This document shows positions 16,083 to 27,100 of a stretch of 64,000 nt of DNA, piece after piece (within the stretch, counting starts at the first letter, position 1; every line of letters begins with the position of its first letter). The DNA is from Hellea sp. (GTDB taxonomy: Bacteria; Pseudomonadota; Alphaproteobacteria; Caulobacterales; Maricaulaceae). The notes beneath the pieces were generated by a model. It was given only the letters and a program-made list of their open reading frames with translations, searched no databases and was not told the DNA's origin. The stretch spans positions 1 through 64,000 of the forward strand of contig JAHDDC010000002.1 in NCBI GenBank assembly GCA_020629545.1. The letters are read 5' to 3'. The position numbers and the translations under genes are program-made.

Positions 16083-18530
16083 TTGATATCGACACTTACA
16101 GAATATCAGGACTTAATTGTTGTTGCAGTCGTTTTACTGGTTGCGATGATCGCGGTTTCGGCTGCCTTAAGAACCTATAACCGTTATGGCGGGGGCGGAG
16201 ATCTTTGGAAAGAGCGCTATTCAGAGCTTGAGCAAAAATACTCCAAGGTTGATTCTATTTTTGGGGCTTATCCAGGCTTGATCCTAATTTGGGATGAAAA
16301 AAATTCCGGCCCCAAAACGGATTGGGGACGCCCTCGTGTCTACGGCTCTGCAGCGGCTCTTGCCAGCATTCAACGATTTGCGGAGCCGGGCCGATCCAAA
16401 AACCTGGCTTTGCGTATATTAGATGGAATTGCCGATCTAGATGCAATTGGTGAGCGCGACAACGAGATGAGTCTCCGTAAACACTTGGAGGTTTTAAGAC
16501 GAAGCGGGAAAGCGTTTTCAATTTCGATAGTTTTACCAGAAGGCAATGTGATTGAAGCAGATGGAAGAGTAGCCGGCAGCCAGGCCGTCCTTTGGTTAGA
16601 GGATGCTTCAATTCGAGGGGAAGACGAGCGGACAGCGATCAGCCGGTTTGAAACTCAGAAGCTATTGACCAAAGATGACCCGGTCGCATTCATTGACATG
16701 ATGGGCCGAGCTCCCTTTCCAATCTGGAGAATGTCAGCCAAAGGAAAACTTGTGTGGGTCAATGACGCTTACATTTCCGCAGTTGAGGCGAAGAATATGG
16801 CTGACGTTTTGGAGAACCAGACCCAATTAGACAAATTGGCAGGAGACGAAGCTCAATCCGTTCTCTCCGCTGAAACACGCGTTGAAAATATAAGGCGCGT
16901 AAACATCGGTAAAACCATGAAGTCGATGCTGGTATCCTTGTTCCCGATTTCGGGGGGAGCTGTTGGCATGGCCGTCGATGCATCTGAAACCGAAGGTCTA
17001 CGCGACGCGCTGACGCGCCATATAGAATCTCATGACGAACTCCTCAATAATATGGATGAGGCTATAGTGATATTTGGCCCTGACCAACGCATGTCATTTC
17101 ATAATACAGCCTTTGCGGAGCGTTTTAAGCTAGAAACGGGGTGGTTTAAAAATAGGCCCTCCCATGCTGAATGGCTTGATTTGATGCGGGAAAAACAGCT
17201 GATTCCTCTGCGGTCTGATTACAAATCATGGAAAGCGATGGAACTGGCGCTCTATACAGATTGGCCAGATGAAGTTCCGGATGAAATCTGGAGTCTTGCT
17301 GATGGTACAACACTGCGTTTAGCGCGAATGCGCGATCCAAGAGGCGGCATTTCATTGCTCCTATCGGATATCACAAATACTGTTACCCTGCAAAGCCAGT
17401 TTAACACGCTCATCAACGTTCAGGCGGCAACACTGGATAAACTATCAGAAGGTATCGCGGTATTCGGGCCCGATGGTCGATTGAAGCTTTCAAACAAAGC
17501 GTTTGCGACTTTATGGAACCTGACTGAAGACGATGTAAAACAGGAAGCCGCATTTAGTGATTTGATAGAGAAATGTCTGCCGCTTTATCATGATAAAGTC
17601 TTTTGGAATAATTTGAAGGCCCGGACCACGGATCCCAATCCCGAAGTTCGCTTGCATGTCGATGGAGAGATCAGAAGGTCTGACGATACAATGGTGACTT
17701 GGCTTTCCAGGCCGTTGCCTGATGGGGCTACATTGATCGCATGGGATGATGTGACAAGCGCCCGACAAGCGGAAGCGGCGTTAATAGAACGTGCAGAAGC
17801 TCTGGAAGCTGCGGACAGATTGAAATCCGAGTTTGTTGGGCATGTCAGTTATCAATTGCGGACGCCGCTGACGACGATCTCTGGCTATGCTGACTTTTTG
17901 CAAAACAATCTTGCCGGAGAACTCACAGATAAACAGAGCGAATATGTGTTTGCAATTCAAACGGCTTCTGAAGATCTAAAGAAAACAATAGACAATATCC
18001 TGGATATTGCCGCGATTGAGGCCAATGTTCTTGATCTCGAGCTGGGTGATGTCGACGTTTTCGAGCTGCTTGATCAAGCACAAGACTACGTCGCTACCAA
18101 AGCTGAAGACACGAAAAAAAGTATTACGGTTGATTGCCCGATGGATGTCGGCGTTATCCGCGCCGACGAAAAACGTTTGAAACAGGTCGTGTATAACTTA
18201 TTGTCCAATGCATTGAGGTTTACCAAACCAGGCGGGAATATCGTTCTCGGTGGACGTTCCGCTAAAGGCGGTGGCGTGACAATCTGGGTGAAAGATGACG
18301 GTGTCGGTATTCCGTCCGAGCGCCAACCTCAGGTTTTTGAAAGTTTTAAGTCTAGCCGAGGCGGCGCTGGTCTTGGATTAGCACTGGTTCAGCGGTTTGT
18401 TGAACGACATGGTGGTTGGGTCGAGCTTGAATCGGAGGAAGGGCAAGGAACGCATGTCACCTTATATATGCCCAAACATGCTGCGATTGAAGCCGCACAC
18501 CCTGAGTTCGAATTTAAAGTTGCTGAGTAG
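16083..18530 (+). CDS. divL: DivL, tyrosine pseudo-kinase of the CtrA cell-cycle pathway
   Basis: This 815-residue PAS-containing kinase-like protein starts at TTG 16083 behind GGGGTGA. One N-terminal membrane helix (~8-28) is followed by several PAS-type regions up to ~560. The dimerisation helix then reads EFVGHVSYQLRTPLTTI, in which the His that is normally phosphorylated (SHELRTPL) is Tyr590. This Tyr is the hallmark of DivL in Caulobacter. The ATPase domain is intact: N box QVVYNLLSNALRFTKP, VKDDGVGIP and GAGLGLALVQRFVERHGG. DivL binds DivK and controls CckA and hence CtrA phosphorylation. The downstream order tsaE-amgK-murU-addB-addA-trxA matches divL loci of other alphaproteobacteria. 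Confidence 0.85.
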   Translation: MISTLTEYQDLIVVAVVLLVAMIAVSAALRTYNRYGGGGDLWKERYSELEQKYSKVDSIFGAYPGLILIWDEKNSGPKTDWGRPRVYGSAAALASIQRFAEPGRSKNLALRILDGIADLDAIGERDNEMSLRKHLEVLRRSGKAFSISIVLPEGNVIEADGRVAGSQAVLWLEDASIRGEDERTAISRFETQKLLTKDDPVAFIDMMGRAPFPIWRMSAKGKLVWVNDAYISAVEAKNMADVLENQTQLDKLAGDEAQSVLSAETRVENIRRVNIGKTMKSMLVSLFPISGGAVGMAVDASETEGLRDALTRHIESHDELLNNMDEAIVIFGPDQRMSFHNTAFAERFKLETGWFKNRPSHAEWLDLMREKQLIPLRSDYKSWKAMELALYTDWPDEVPDEIWSLADGTTLRLARMRDPRGGISLLLSDITNTVTLQSQFNTLINVQAATLDKLSEGIAVFGPDGRLKLSNKAFATLWNLTEDDVKQEAAFSDLIEKCLPLYHDKVFWNNLKARTTDPNPEVRLHVDGEIRRSDDTMVTWLSRPLPDGATLIAWDDVTSARQAEAALIERAEALEAADRLKSEFVGHVSYQLRTPLTTISGYADFLQNNLAGELTDKQSEYVFAIQTASEDLKKTIDNILDIAAIEANVLDLELGDVDVFELLDQAQDYVATKAEDTKKSITVDCPMDVGVIRADEKRLKQVVYNLLSNALRFTKPGGNIVLGGRSAKGGGVTIWVKDDGVGIPSERQPQVFESFKSSRGGAGLGLALVQRFVERHGGWVELESEEGQGTHVTLYMPKHAAIEAAHPEFEFKVAE

Positions 18531-18534
18531 TTTT

Positions 18535-18861
<327 letters not shown>

Positions 18862-18941
18862 TCATAATTCTGAATCTTACCTAAGTGATTGCAATCAGAA
18901 TTCAAGGCCTTAAACCGGGCTTAATGCAGAAGAATCGTCGC

Positions 18942-19370
18942 ATGAATAACGAAGCCGAGATGCTTGTCTTTGGGGCTAAGCTTGCCAAAACCTTGTCCGC
19001 TGGCGACGTCATTGCCCTTTCCGGGGATTTGGGGGCTGGTAAAACGACTTTGGCTCGTGGTATAATTCAGTCTCTTTGCGGGGATATGGAGGTGCCATCC
19101 CCGACATACACAATCGTACAAACCTATGACGCGCCGGATTTTGAGATATGGCATTGCGACCTCTACAGGCTGAAGACTCCAGACGACATATATGAGCTGG
19201 GTCTGCTTGATGCGATGGACGAAGCTGTATGTCTGATTGAATGGCCGGATCGTATGGGTGTGCTTCTTCCAAAGACCGCGCTAGGTCTCGATATAAGTTT
19301 TGACGGTGAAGGACGAAGTCTTAATCTGTCCGGGCTTGCCGAATGGGAAAAAAGGCTCGTTCATGTCTAA
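18942..19370 (+). CDS. tsaE: tRNA threonylcarbamoyladenosine biosynthesis ATPase TsaE
   Basis: TsaE supplies ATPase activity to the TsaB-TsaD complex that makes t6A37 on tRNAs. The Walker A motif GDLGAGKTT and the family blocks SPTYTIVQTYDA, HCDLYRL and VCLIEWPDRMG are all present. The frame is open from GTG 18885, and ATGs occur at 18924 and 18942. I chose 18942 (MNNEAEML) because AGAAG lies 9 bases upstream and family alignment begins near there, but the exact start is uncertain. The stop overlaps the AmgK-MurU start by 8 bases, so translation is coupled. Confidence 0.85.
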   Translation: MNNEAEMLVFGAKLAKTLSAGDVIALSGDLGAGKTTLARGIIQSLCGDMEVPSPTYTIVQTYDAPDFEIWHCDLYRLKTPDDIYELGLLDAMDEAVCLIEWPDRMGVLLPKTALGLDISFDGEGRSLNLSGLAEWEKRLVHV

Positions 19371-21162
19371 CCGCGAAATTGATATCCTAGCGTTTTTGGA
19401 CGGTGCGGGATGGGCCTTGGCTGAGCGTCATCCATTGCCTGGAGATGCTTCATCTCGTCGATATGAAAAGCTAAAGTTAGACGGTCAGAAAGCCGTTTTG
19501 ATGGATGCCCCCAAAGGTGCTGAAACGCCGTCCGAGCCAGAGGGCGCATCGCCCGAATACCGAGCGAAACTGGGTTATAATGCGCTTGCGCGTTTGGCTG
19601 GGCCAAATCCCGAGGCATTTGCGGCAATTGCGAATGAGCTGAAAATGCGCGGATTCTCGGCGCCAGTTGTTATGGCCGCAGACATGGATAAAGGCCTGAT
19701 GCTACTTGAGGATTTGGGGCAAAATCTTTACGCAAATGTCTTGCGGGCGGAGCCTGCGAAGGAAGGCCAACTTTACAAAGCTGCTATAGATACGTTGGCC
19801 GCGATTTATCGTTCCAGTTTTCCGGTAAAAATGTCAGCTGGTGATAAATTCTGGCGAGTAAGAGAATATGATCGCCATGCATTGCAAGCTGAAGCTGATT
19901 TATTTCTGGATTGGTTCGCGGCCGATTTCGATCGCGAGGTTTCGGCAAAAGCTAGAGCGGAATGGCTTAAAATTTGGGATCAGCTTTGGCCGAAGCTGGA
20001 AAAACATGCACCGGGTCTTGCGTTGCGTGACTTCCATGCTGAAAATTTATTCTGGTTACCTAGGCGTCAGTCAGTGGCCCGTGTCGGGCTTATCGATTTT
20101 CAAGATGGCTTGTTTGCGCACCCAGCCTATGATCTCGTTTCCTTACTGGAAGACGCCAGACGGGACGTGGCTCTGGAACTTCACGCACCTCTCATATCTA
20201 GATTTTGCAAAAAAGCGGGCCTGAAAAATGATGATGATTTCAAAGCCGCCTATGCTGTTATGGGAGCGCAGCGTAACGCGAAAATACTCGGAATATTTGT
20301 TCGCCTGGCCAAACGGGATAACAAGCCGCAATACCGGGATTTGATTCCGCGGGTGGCAACGCACTTTATGCGTGATCTTCATCACCCCATTATGACGGAC
20401 CTTAAAGATTGGTTGGTCAAAAACGTGCCGGAAACATTTACGCGGTTCCCTACAATTAAAACGGCAATGGTCATGGCAGCCGGGCATGGAACACGCATGC
20501 GGCCTCTGACAAATGATCGTTCTAAAGCTATGGTGGATGTTGGCGGCAGGCCGCTGATCGATCACACGCTAGAGCGCCTTAAGGATGTCGGCGTTGAAGA
20601 CGCAGTTGTGAATGTACATGCCCATGCCGATCATCTTGAAACTCATTTAATCCAGCGCACTCAAAGACCCAAAATCACAATATCGAATGAAAGAGATGCT
20701 TTGCTCGAAACGGGCGGCGGATTGGTTAAAGCTTTGCCTCTTCTCGGAGATGATCCGATTTTCATTTGTAATATTGATGCCATATGGCTTGAAAACAAAG
20801 CTGTGTTAGGTGCAATGTTGAAAGTTTGGGATCCAGCCAAAATGGACGATCTATTGCTCCTCGCGCCGATCAAAGACACGCTGGGCTATGCCGGGCAGGG
20901 AGACTTTACGCTTGACGATGAAGGCCGAATTCATCGGCGTAAGGGCAGCTCCGCGCCTTTTGTTTATGCGGGGATCCAGATTGCGAGACTTGAACCCGCC
21001 AAGGCTTTTAAAGTTGAAGCATTTTCAAGAAATAAAATATGGGATGTCTCATTGTCCAAAGGCCGCGCATTCGGTGTCGTCATGGATGGGTTCTGGATGC
21101 ATGTGGGTGACCCCCAAGCTCGGGATGCGGCCGAGGTCATTCTCAAAGACAATGCAGAATAA
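19363..21162 (+). CDS. AmgK-MurU fusion: MurNAc/GlcNAc anomeric kinase plus MurNAc-1-P uridylyltransferase
   Basis: A single ORF of 599 residues carries two enzymes that are usually separate genes. The N-terminal ~340 residues are an aminoglycoside-phosphotransferase-fold kinase: ALRDFHAENLFW holds the catalytic Asp and His loop, and GLIDFQDG the metal-binding Asp. The C-terminal ~235 residues are a nucleotidyltransferase with MVMAAGHGTRMRPLT, SKAMVDVGGRPLIDH and CNIDAIW. In the AmgK-MurU pathway the kinase phosphorylates recycled MurNAc at C1 and MurU makes UDP-MurNAc, bypassing de novo synthesis and so fosfomycin. Start ATG 19363 overlaps the tsaE stop (ATGTCTAA), and the 3' end overlaps addB by 11 bases. 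A longer frame from 19300 is not favoured. Confidence 0.85.
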   Translation: MSNREIDILAFLDGAGWALAERHPLPGDASSRRYEKLKLDGQKAVLMDAPKGAETPSEPEGASPEYRAKLGYNALARLAGPNPEAFAAIANELKMRGFSAPVVMAADMDKGLMLLEDLGQNLYANVLRAEPAKEGQLYKAAIDTLAAIYRSSFPVKMSAGDKFWRVREYDRHALQAEADLFLDWFAADFDREVSAKARAEWLKIWDQLWPKLEKHAPGLALRDFHAENLFWLPRRQSVARVGLIDFQDGLFAHPAYDLVSLLEDARRDVALELHAPLISRFCKKAGLKNDDDFKAAYAVMGAQRNAKILGIFVRLAKRDNKPQYRDLIPRVATHFMRDLHHPIMTDLKDWLVKNVPETFTRFPTIKTAMVMAAGHGTRMRPLTNDRSKAMVDVGGRPLIDHTLERLKDVGVEDAVVNVHAHADHLETHLIQRTQRPKITISNERDALLETGGGLVKALPLLGDDPIFICNIDAIWLENKAVLGAMLKVWDPAKMDDLLLLAPIKDTLGYAGQGDFTLDDEGRIHRRKGSSAPFVYAGIQIARLEPAKAFKVEAFSRNKIWDVSLSKGRAFGVVMDGFWMHVGDPQARDAAEVILKDNAE

Positions 21163-24151
21163 AGTTTTCTCCATGCCGGCGGGCGCGCCGTTCCTGCCAG
21201 AGCTTGCGCGCGGGCTTGAAAATCGCTTTGGAGATCGTCTGCAAGATGCCTTGATATTATTACCGACACGCCGAGCGGTCAGAGAGCTTTCAGAAATTTT
21301 TACAGGAGATAGCGGCGCTAAGATTCTACCTAGAATGCGGCCCTTAGCCGATATTGATCCTGATGAGCCACCTTTTGAACCCGGATATCTTACGGGCCTC
21401 GTTGAACCCGCCATGCCCGGAGCGCAAAGGCGGTTTGAACTCGCGCGGCTTATCGGTCAGAAACACAAGGCTAGCGGTGATGCTATTGATCCTTCGGCAA
21501 TGCTCGCGCTCGCCGATCCTCTCATAGCTATTCTAGATGACGCCGCCATGGAAGAAGTCGGGCTTGAAGGTCTGGTTAAGCTGGCTGAGATCAAAGACCT
21601 TGCGGCCAAACATTTTGAAAATGCCGCGACCTTTTACGAAATCCTGCAGCTTCATTGGCCACAGCATCTAGCGGCGACGGGTATGATGGAACCTATGGCC
21701 CGACGGGTAGCATTGCTCAATGCTCTCACCGGGTTATGGGAACAGAAACCGCCTGATCACCCTGTCATAATCGCAGGCTCAACCGGTACACTTGGGGCTA
21801 CAGCGCGATTAATGCGCTGTGTTAGTCAGATGACTGACGGCCTCCTCATTCTTCCAGGACTTGACCGGAATATGCCCGAAACGGCCTGGAATAAAATTCA
21901 TCTCAAGAAAGATTACGAAGCCGGTATTGACGTCACATCGGAACATCCTCAGTTTTCACTTAAGAAGCTGCTGTCCGTTCTGGGACTTGATTGGAAAAAC
22001 ATACCTAATTGGAATAAGCTTCCTATCGAAAATGCTCGGCGTGACTTGATTGCGGAGGCCTTGGTACCTGCCGATGCAACGGCCGACTGGCCGGCCAGAA
22101 TTGAAAACTTGAGTGCGCGCGCAGCTTATGATGATTTCTTCGATGAGGCGCTTAAGGGACTATCAATCATAGAAGCCCGCACAGATGACGAAGAGGCCCT
22201 CGCCATTGCTTTAATCATGCGCGAAGCTGTTGAGAACAAGCAAAAGACTGCGGCGTTGATTACGCCAGACCCCGCTTTAGCGCGACGGGTCAAGGCGCGG
22301 TTACGGCGCTGGCATATAAATGTTGACTATTCTCAGGGCGAGCCGTTGGAGGAAACAGCCACAGGATCTTTTCTGGCCAGTATTTTACGCCTGGCGGAAT
22401 CTCCAGAGGTTGCCGTCAATATCGCAGCGCTTTTTAAGCATGATCTGACGACCCTTGGTGCGGAGTTTGGGGAAAAGCGCCGGCAATGGTTGGCGCTGGA
22501 GAAGCAGAGCTTTCGGAAAACCAAGAAAGCCGCCTCCGGAATGAAACAACCCCTTATCCAGGAGCTAATGTCGGGAATAGAAACGTTAGCAACGGATGAA
22601 AATTTAAGCGCTGATATTTGGACGAGTAGACTTATTGAGGCTGCCGAGTTGATCGCAAGCTCAGATGACACCTCCGGGGCGGCCCGGCTTTGGCGGGACG
22701 ATGCCGGAGAGAAAGCCGCCGCATTGACGCAAGAGATCTTGGCGTATGGCGATATTCTCGGGACGATGTCCTTGTCCGATTTTTACAGACTGTTCGGGAT
22801 GCTCATGCGTAGCAAGGTCGTTCGGCCGCGTTACGGAACCCATCCGCGATTGCAAATTTTAGGTCCGTTAGAAGCGCGTATGCTAACAGCGGATACGATA
22901 ATACTGGGAAGTCTGAATGAAAGTGTATGGCCCGCCAAGCCTACGGTTCAGCCATTTTTATCGCGCGGTATGCGAGAGGCTATGGGGTTGTCATTACCTG
23001 AGCGCCGGCTTGGCCTCGCGGCCCATGACTTTCAGCAACTCGCTTCAAGCTCACGCGTGATCCTTACCCGTGCGCAGCGCAGCGAGGACGGCCCGCGGGT
23101 CGCCTCTCGTTGGTTATGGCGTTTACAAACCTTGATCAATGGCGTGCCAGACATCGACCAAACCAAAGCATTTGAGACTGAACAGCCATATCTTGAATGG
23201 GCGCGTCATCTTGATTTTGTCGCGCCGGGGGACGTGACAGAGGCGGGCCGACCGGCGCCTAAACCTGACCCAAAACATCGTTGGCCCAAGGGACGGCAAT
23301 TATCGGTTACCAAGATCAAAACCTGGGTGCGGGACCCTTATGCAATTTATGCTCGCTATATATTAGGTCTCAAACCGCTCGATGATCTTTCCGCAATCAT
23401 GGGGCCTCGCGAATTTGGGAATGCGCTTCACAATGGAATCGAGAACTTTACGAAAACTTTCAAAGAGGGATTGCCAAGAGATGCTGAAGACAAGCTTGCC
23501 GCCGAACTTGAAAAAAGCTATCTTGAGGCTGGGTTTGAAGATTTTCACTTAGCGAAAGAGCGGACGCGATTACAACGGGTTGCGACCGACCTCGTTGCAT
23601 GGATCAAAGACCGGGCCGATGAAAGGCGCGAAGGCGTTTGGGCGGAAGTTCAAGGCGAATGGATGGTTCCTGAAGCCGATTTCAAATTGATCGGCAAACC
23701 GGATCTTTTGGAAAAAGCTTATGATGGCATAACCGTTGTCGATTACAAAACGGGCGCGCTACCCTCTATCAAAGTCGTCAGAGCCGGCTTTGATCCGCAG
23801 CTTCCTTTACTGGGTGCGATGATCGAGGGTGACGTGTTCGCAGACAAACTTGGCAAGGATAAAACGGTCAAAGATCTGCGCTATGTCCGCATTAAAGGAA
23901 GCGGCAAAAGCAAGGAGTTCGAACAATCGCTAGTTTTGCCTCCCGGAAAAACCAAGGCTCCGGCAGACGAATATATTACGAATGCTATTACCGATTTGAA
24001 AGCGCTCATCAGGGCCTTTGATCAGGCCGATACGGCTTATCATTCTCAGCCGCGGGCAAAATATCAGGATGATTACGGCGATTATGACCATCTGGCCCGG
24101 CGCGGCGAATGGGCCAAGCTCGGAAATCCAGATACGGGAGGCGGGCAATGA
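21152..24151 (+). CDS. addB: AddB, double-strand-break repair nuclease subunit
   Basis: AddB of 999 residues. The frame is open from 20888, inside the previous gene, but ATG 21152 (MQNKVFSMPAGAPFLPELARG) overlaps the AmgK-MurU stop and fits the family start. The N-terminus has LILLPTRRAVREL. The middle has LGSLNESVWPAKP, a helicase-like inactive core. The C-terminal ~250 residues hold a PD-(D/E)xK nuclease with IGKPDLLEKAYDG and TVVDYKTG. AddAB processes broken DNA ends and loads RecA in bacteria that lack RecBCD. addA follows with an ATGA overlap. Confidence 0.9.
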   Translation: MQNKVFSMPAGAPFLPELARGLENRFGDRLQDALILLPTRRAVRELSEIFTGDSGAKILPRMRPLADIDPDEPPFEPGYLTGLVEPAMPGAQRRFELARLIGQKHKASGDAIDPSAMLALADPLIAILDDAAMEEVGLEGLVKLAEIKDLAAKHFENAATFYEILQLHWPQHLAATGMMEPMARRVALLNALTGLWEQKPPDHPVIIAGSTGTLGATARLMRCVSQMTDGLLILPGLDRNMPETAWNKIHLKKDYEAGIDVTSEHPQFSLKKLLSVLGLDWKNIPNWNKLPIENARRDLIAEALVPADATADWPARIENLSARAAYDDFFDEALKGLSIIEARTDDEEALAIALIMREAVENKQKTAALITPDPALARRVKARLRRWHINVDYSQGEPLEETATGSFLASILRLAESPEVAVNIAALFKHDLTTLGAEFGEKRRQWLALEKQSFRKTKKAASGMKQPLIQELMSGIETLATDENLSADIWTSRLIEAAELIASSDDTSGAARLWRDDAGEKAAALTQEILAYGDILGTMSLSDFYRLFGMLMRSKVVRPRYGTHPRLQILGPLEARMLTADTIILGSLNESVWPAKPTVQPFLSRGMREAMGLSLPERRLGLAAHDFQQLASSSRVILTRAQRSEDGPRVASRWLWRLQTLINGVPDIDQTKAFETEQPYLEWARHLDFVAPGDVTEAGRPAPKPDPKHRWPKGRQLSVTKIKTWVRDPYAIYARYILGLKPLDDLSAIMGPREFGNALHNGIENFTKTFKEGLPRDAEDKLAAELEKSYLEAGFEDFHLAKERTRLQRVATDLVAWIKDRADERREGVWAEVQGEWMVPEADFKLIGKPDLLEKAYDGITVVDYKTGALPSIKVVRAGFDPQLPLLGAMIEGDVFADKLGKDKTVKDLRYVRIKGSGKSKEFEQSLVLPPGKTKAPADEYITNAITDLKALIRAFDQADTAYHSQPRAKYQDDYGDYDHLARRGEWAKLGNPDTGGGQ

Positions 24152-27100
24152 AACAGCCCATGTCCCCTGAAATTGAAGAGGCTAATAAGGCCCAGATCGA
24201 CGCGGCAAATCCTGAAAAATCGCGGATTGCGTCTGCCAATGCCGGGTCAGGGAAAACCAAAGTTTTGGTTGACCGGGTAACGCGACTGCTCATTGGCGGA
24301 ACCAAGCCTGAGAAAATCCTCTGTCTCACCTATACGAAAGCCGCAGCCAATGAGATGCAAAACCGTCTATTCGAAAAGCTTGGTGACTGGTCGGTCATGG
24401 CAGAAGGGCAGCTGAATGAAGCGCTCAATACGCTTTTGGGCGGGCAGAAAATCCGCTCCAAACAGGATATTGCTCATGCCCGAGGCCTTTTTGCCAATGC
24501 GCTGGAAACGCCTGATGGGCTTAAAGTTCAAACTATACACGCATTTTGTGAACGCGTTTTAGGAAGATTTCCTATCGAGGCCGGGATTCAGCCGGGCTAT
24601 GACCCGATTGATGAGATCGACACCAAAGCTATTCGCAAAACCGTTGAGTTATCGATCTATGCAAAGGCATGGGCCGCACCTGAAAGTGAACTAGCGAAGG
24701 CGATCCAGATCGTTGCCGGCGAATGCGCCGATCAGACACTGGAAAAGCTCATTGTCTGGATGGCGGATAATGTTGATGAGATAAAAACGTGGGAGGCCGA
24801 AGGTGGCCTTAAGGGGCTCGCCAGCTTATTGGAGCTAGATCCGGAAGTTACAGTCGCAGAGATCAAGCGCCGTGCTTGGGAAGCGACGCCGCATGATCGC
24901 GTTCGTTCAGCTGCGCAAGCCATGCTGGGAAGTTCTCCAAAAGATATAAAATTAGGGGAGAAAGTTCTTCGGGCCTTGAAGAATAGCCACGACCCGCAAC
25001 TGGCTTTCGATCTCTATGCTGCAGGATTTATGACCCAGAAGCGAGTTCTGGTCGCCGCTCCCGTTACAAATAATGGCCCGCTCGAGGCGCGTGAATTGTG
25101 GGGAATTAAACATGATATTCGTGCCGAATGCCATCGTTTGGCGGCGGCATTTAATGATGTTTTGGGGGCGCAGATCTTACAGATAACGGGGGCCATATAC
25201 ACAATTGCCTGTGAATTCATCAAAGGTTATGAGGCCGAAAAAACGCGCATGCGGGGCCTTGATTTTAATGATCAAGTTATCAAAGTTCGAGACCTTTTAA
25301 CCAATGCGGATCAGTCGGCTTGGGTTCAATATAAACTTGATGGCGGGATTGACCATATTTTGGTTGATGAAGCTCAGGACACGGCACCCAATCAATGGAC
25401 GATTATAGATCAGCTCAAAGACGCTTTTGAGCCTGCGGATCCGGCAGCGCTCTTTAAGAATATCAAAACATTTTTTGCGGTCGGCGACGAAAAGCAATCC
25501 ATCTATTCTTTCCAAGGCGCCCGTCCGGAAAGTTTCATCACGCGCATGGGGAGAATGGCGACACTACCTGATACGGAAAAGATCAATATGAAGATGTCTT
25601 TTCGGTCGTCGCCGGATATTCTTCGGTTTGTCGATGCTGTATTTGCCGATAACGATGCGATGAACCGGATGTTTGATAGATCCGTCATCGATCATTTCTT
25701 GGACCCTGTAACACATACGGCTTTTCGAGATGATCGTGGACTTGTCGAAATTTGGCCGCTTGCGCCAAAGCCGCAGGAGAATGCAGAGGAAGATGCATGG
25801 GATACGACGCCTGTTGATGCATTGGGGAAAGCGAGCTCGCGCGAACAATTGGCCAAAACAATCGCGCTGAAAATCAAATCTTGGCTGGATCGCGGTGAGC
25901 CTGTTTATGATCGCGACGAAAAGAAAACCCGTCCGATGCGCGCCGATGATATTCTTATACTCGTCCGCGGGCGCACGCCATTTTTTGATGCGGTCATTCG
26001 AAACCTCAAGGCCGCGGATGTCGCGGTTGCCGGCGCAGACCGATTGGTGATTTCAGACTCTGTCGTTGTGAAGGACTTGCTGGCGCTGACGCGTTTCGTT
26101 CTTTTACCGAGTGATGATCTGGCCCTTGCTGAAGTTCTGCGCAGCCCCCTGATTGATCTGTCAGAGGAGCAACTTTTCGACATTTGTTTTGATCGAGGTG
26201 AGCGATCAGTCTGGGAGAGCCTGAAATCCAGTTCCGCTAATTATGCCCGCGAAGCCGCCATGAGCCTAACAACGATGATAGGCTTTTCCAGGCAATATGC
26301 GCCGTTCGAATTTTACCGCCGGGTTCTCGATGTCATGGATGAGAGCGGAACGAGCCGTCTATCGCGTGTTTATAAGCGGCTGAGTATGGAAGCGCAGGAT
26401 GCGCTGGAAGCGTTTTTGAACCGGGCTTTGGCCCATCAGCGCCAATCCGCCCCTTCATTGCAGCATTTTCTCCAGAGCATGTTGTCTGATACTCAGGACA
26501 TCAAACGCGAAATGGACAATGCTCAGGGCGAAGTCCGCGTTATGACGGTCCACGGTGCAAAAGGTCTCGAAGCACCTGTGGTAATTTTGCCCGATACAAC
26601 GCAGCTTCCCAAAGGTCGTAATACAGACAGCCTATTACCTGTAGATGGCGGATGGGTCTATTTGCCAAGCACTAATGACATACCGGCCAAATTGAGCGAC
26701 ATTGCAGAGGCCGTTAAAGCCCGAAGGAAGCAGGAATATTTGCGATTGCTTTATGTGGCGATGACCCGCGCGGAAAGCCGTTTGGTTTTATGCGGATTTC
26801 ATTCCGGCTCGGGCGCTACAGGCATGGAAAAAGAATGTTGGTATAAAGAAGCGCTGGATGCCATGGCATTATTGCCTCATCATTCGCAGGACTTTGGCGA
26901 TTGGGGTGAGATAAAAGTCTTCGGAGCTGCGCCTCAGCAATATACAGATATATCTGAGCTAGGATCCAAACGATCTGTCGATCTACCTGAATGGGCTCTA
27001 ATACCTGCATCTGAAGACACGCAAATGATTAGGCGCGTGACCCCGTCTCACCTCTTGGCAGGCGGAAAATATAGCGATATTGCTGTCCGCTCACCTTTGT

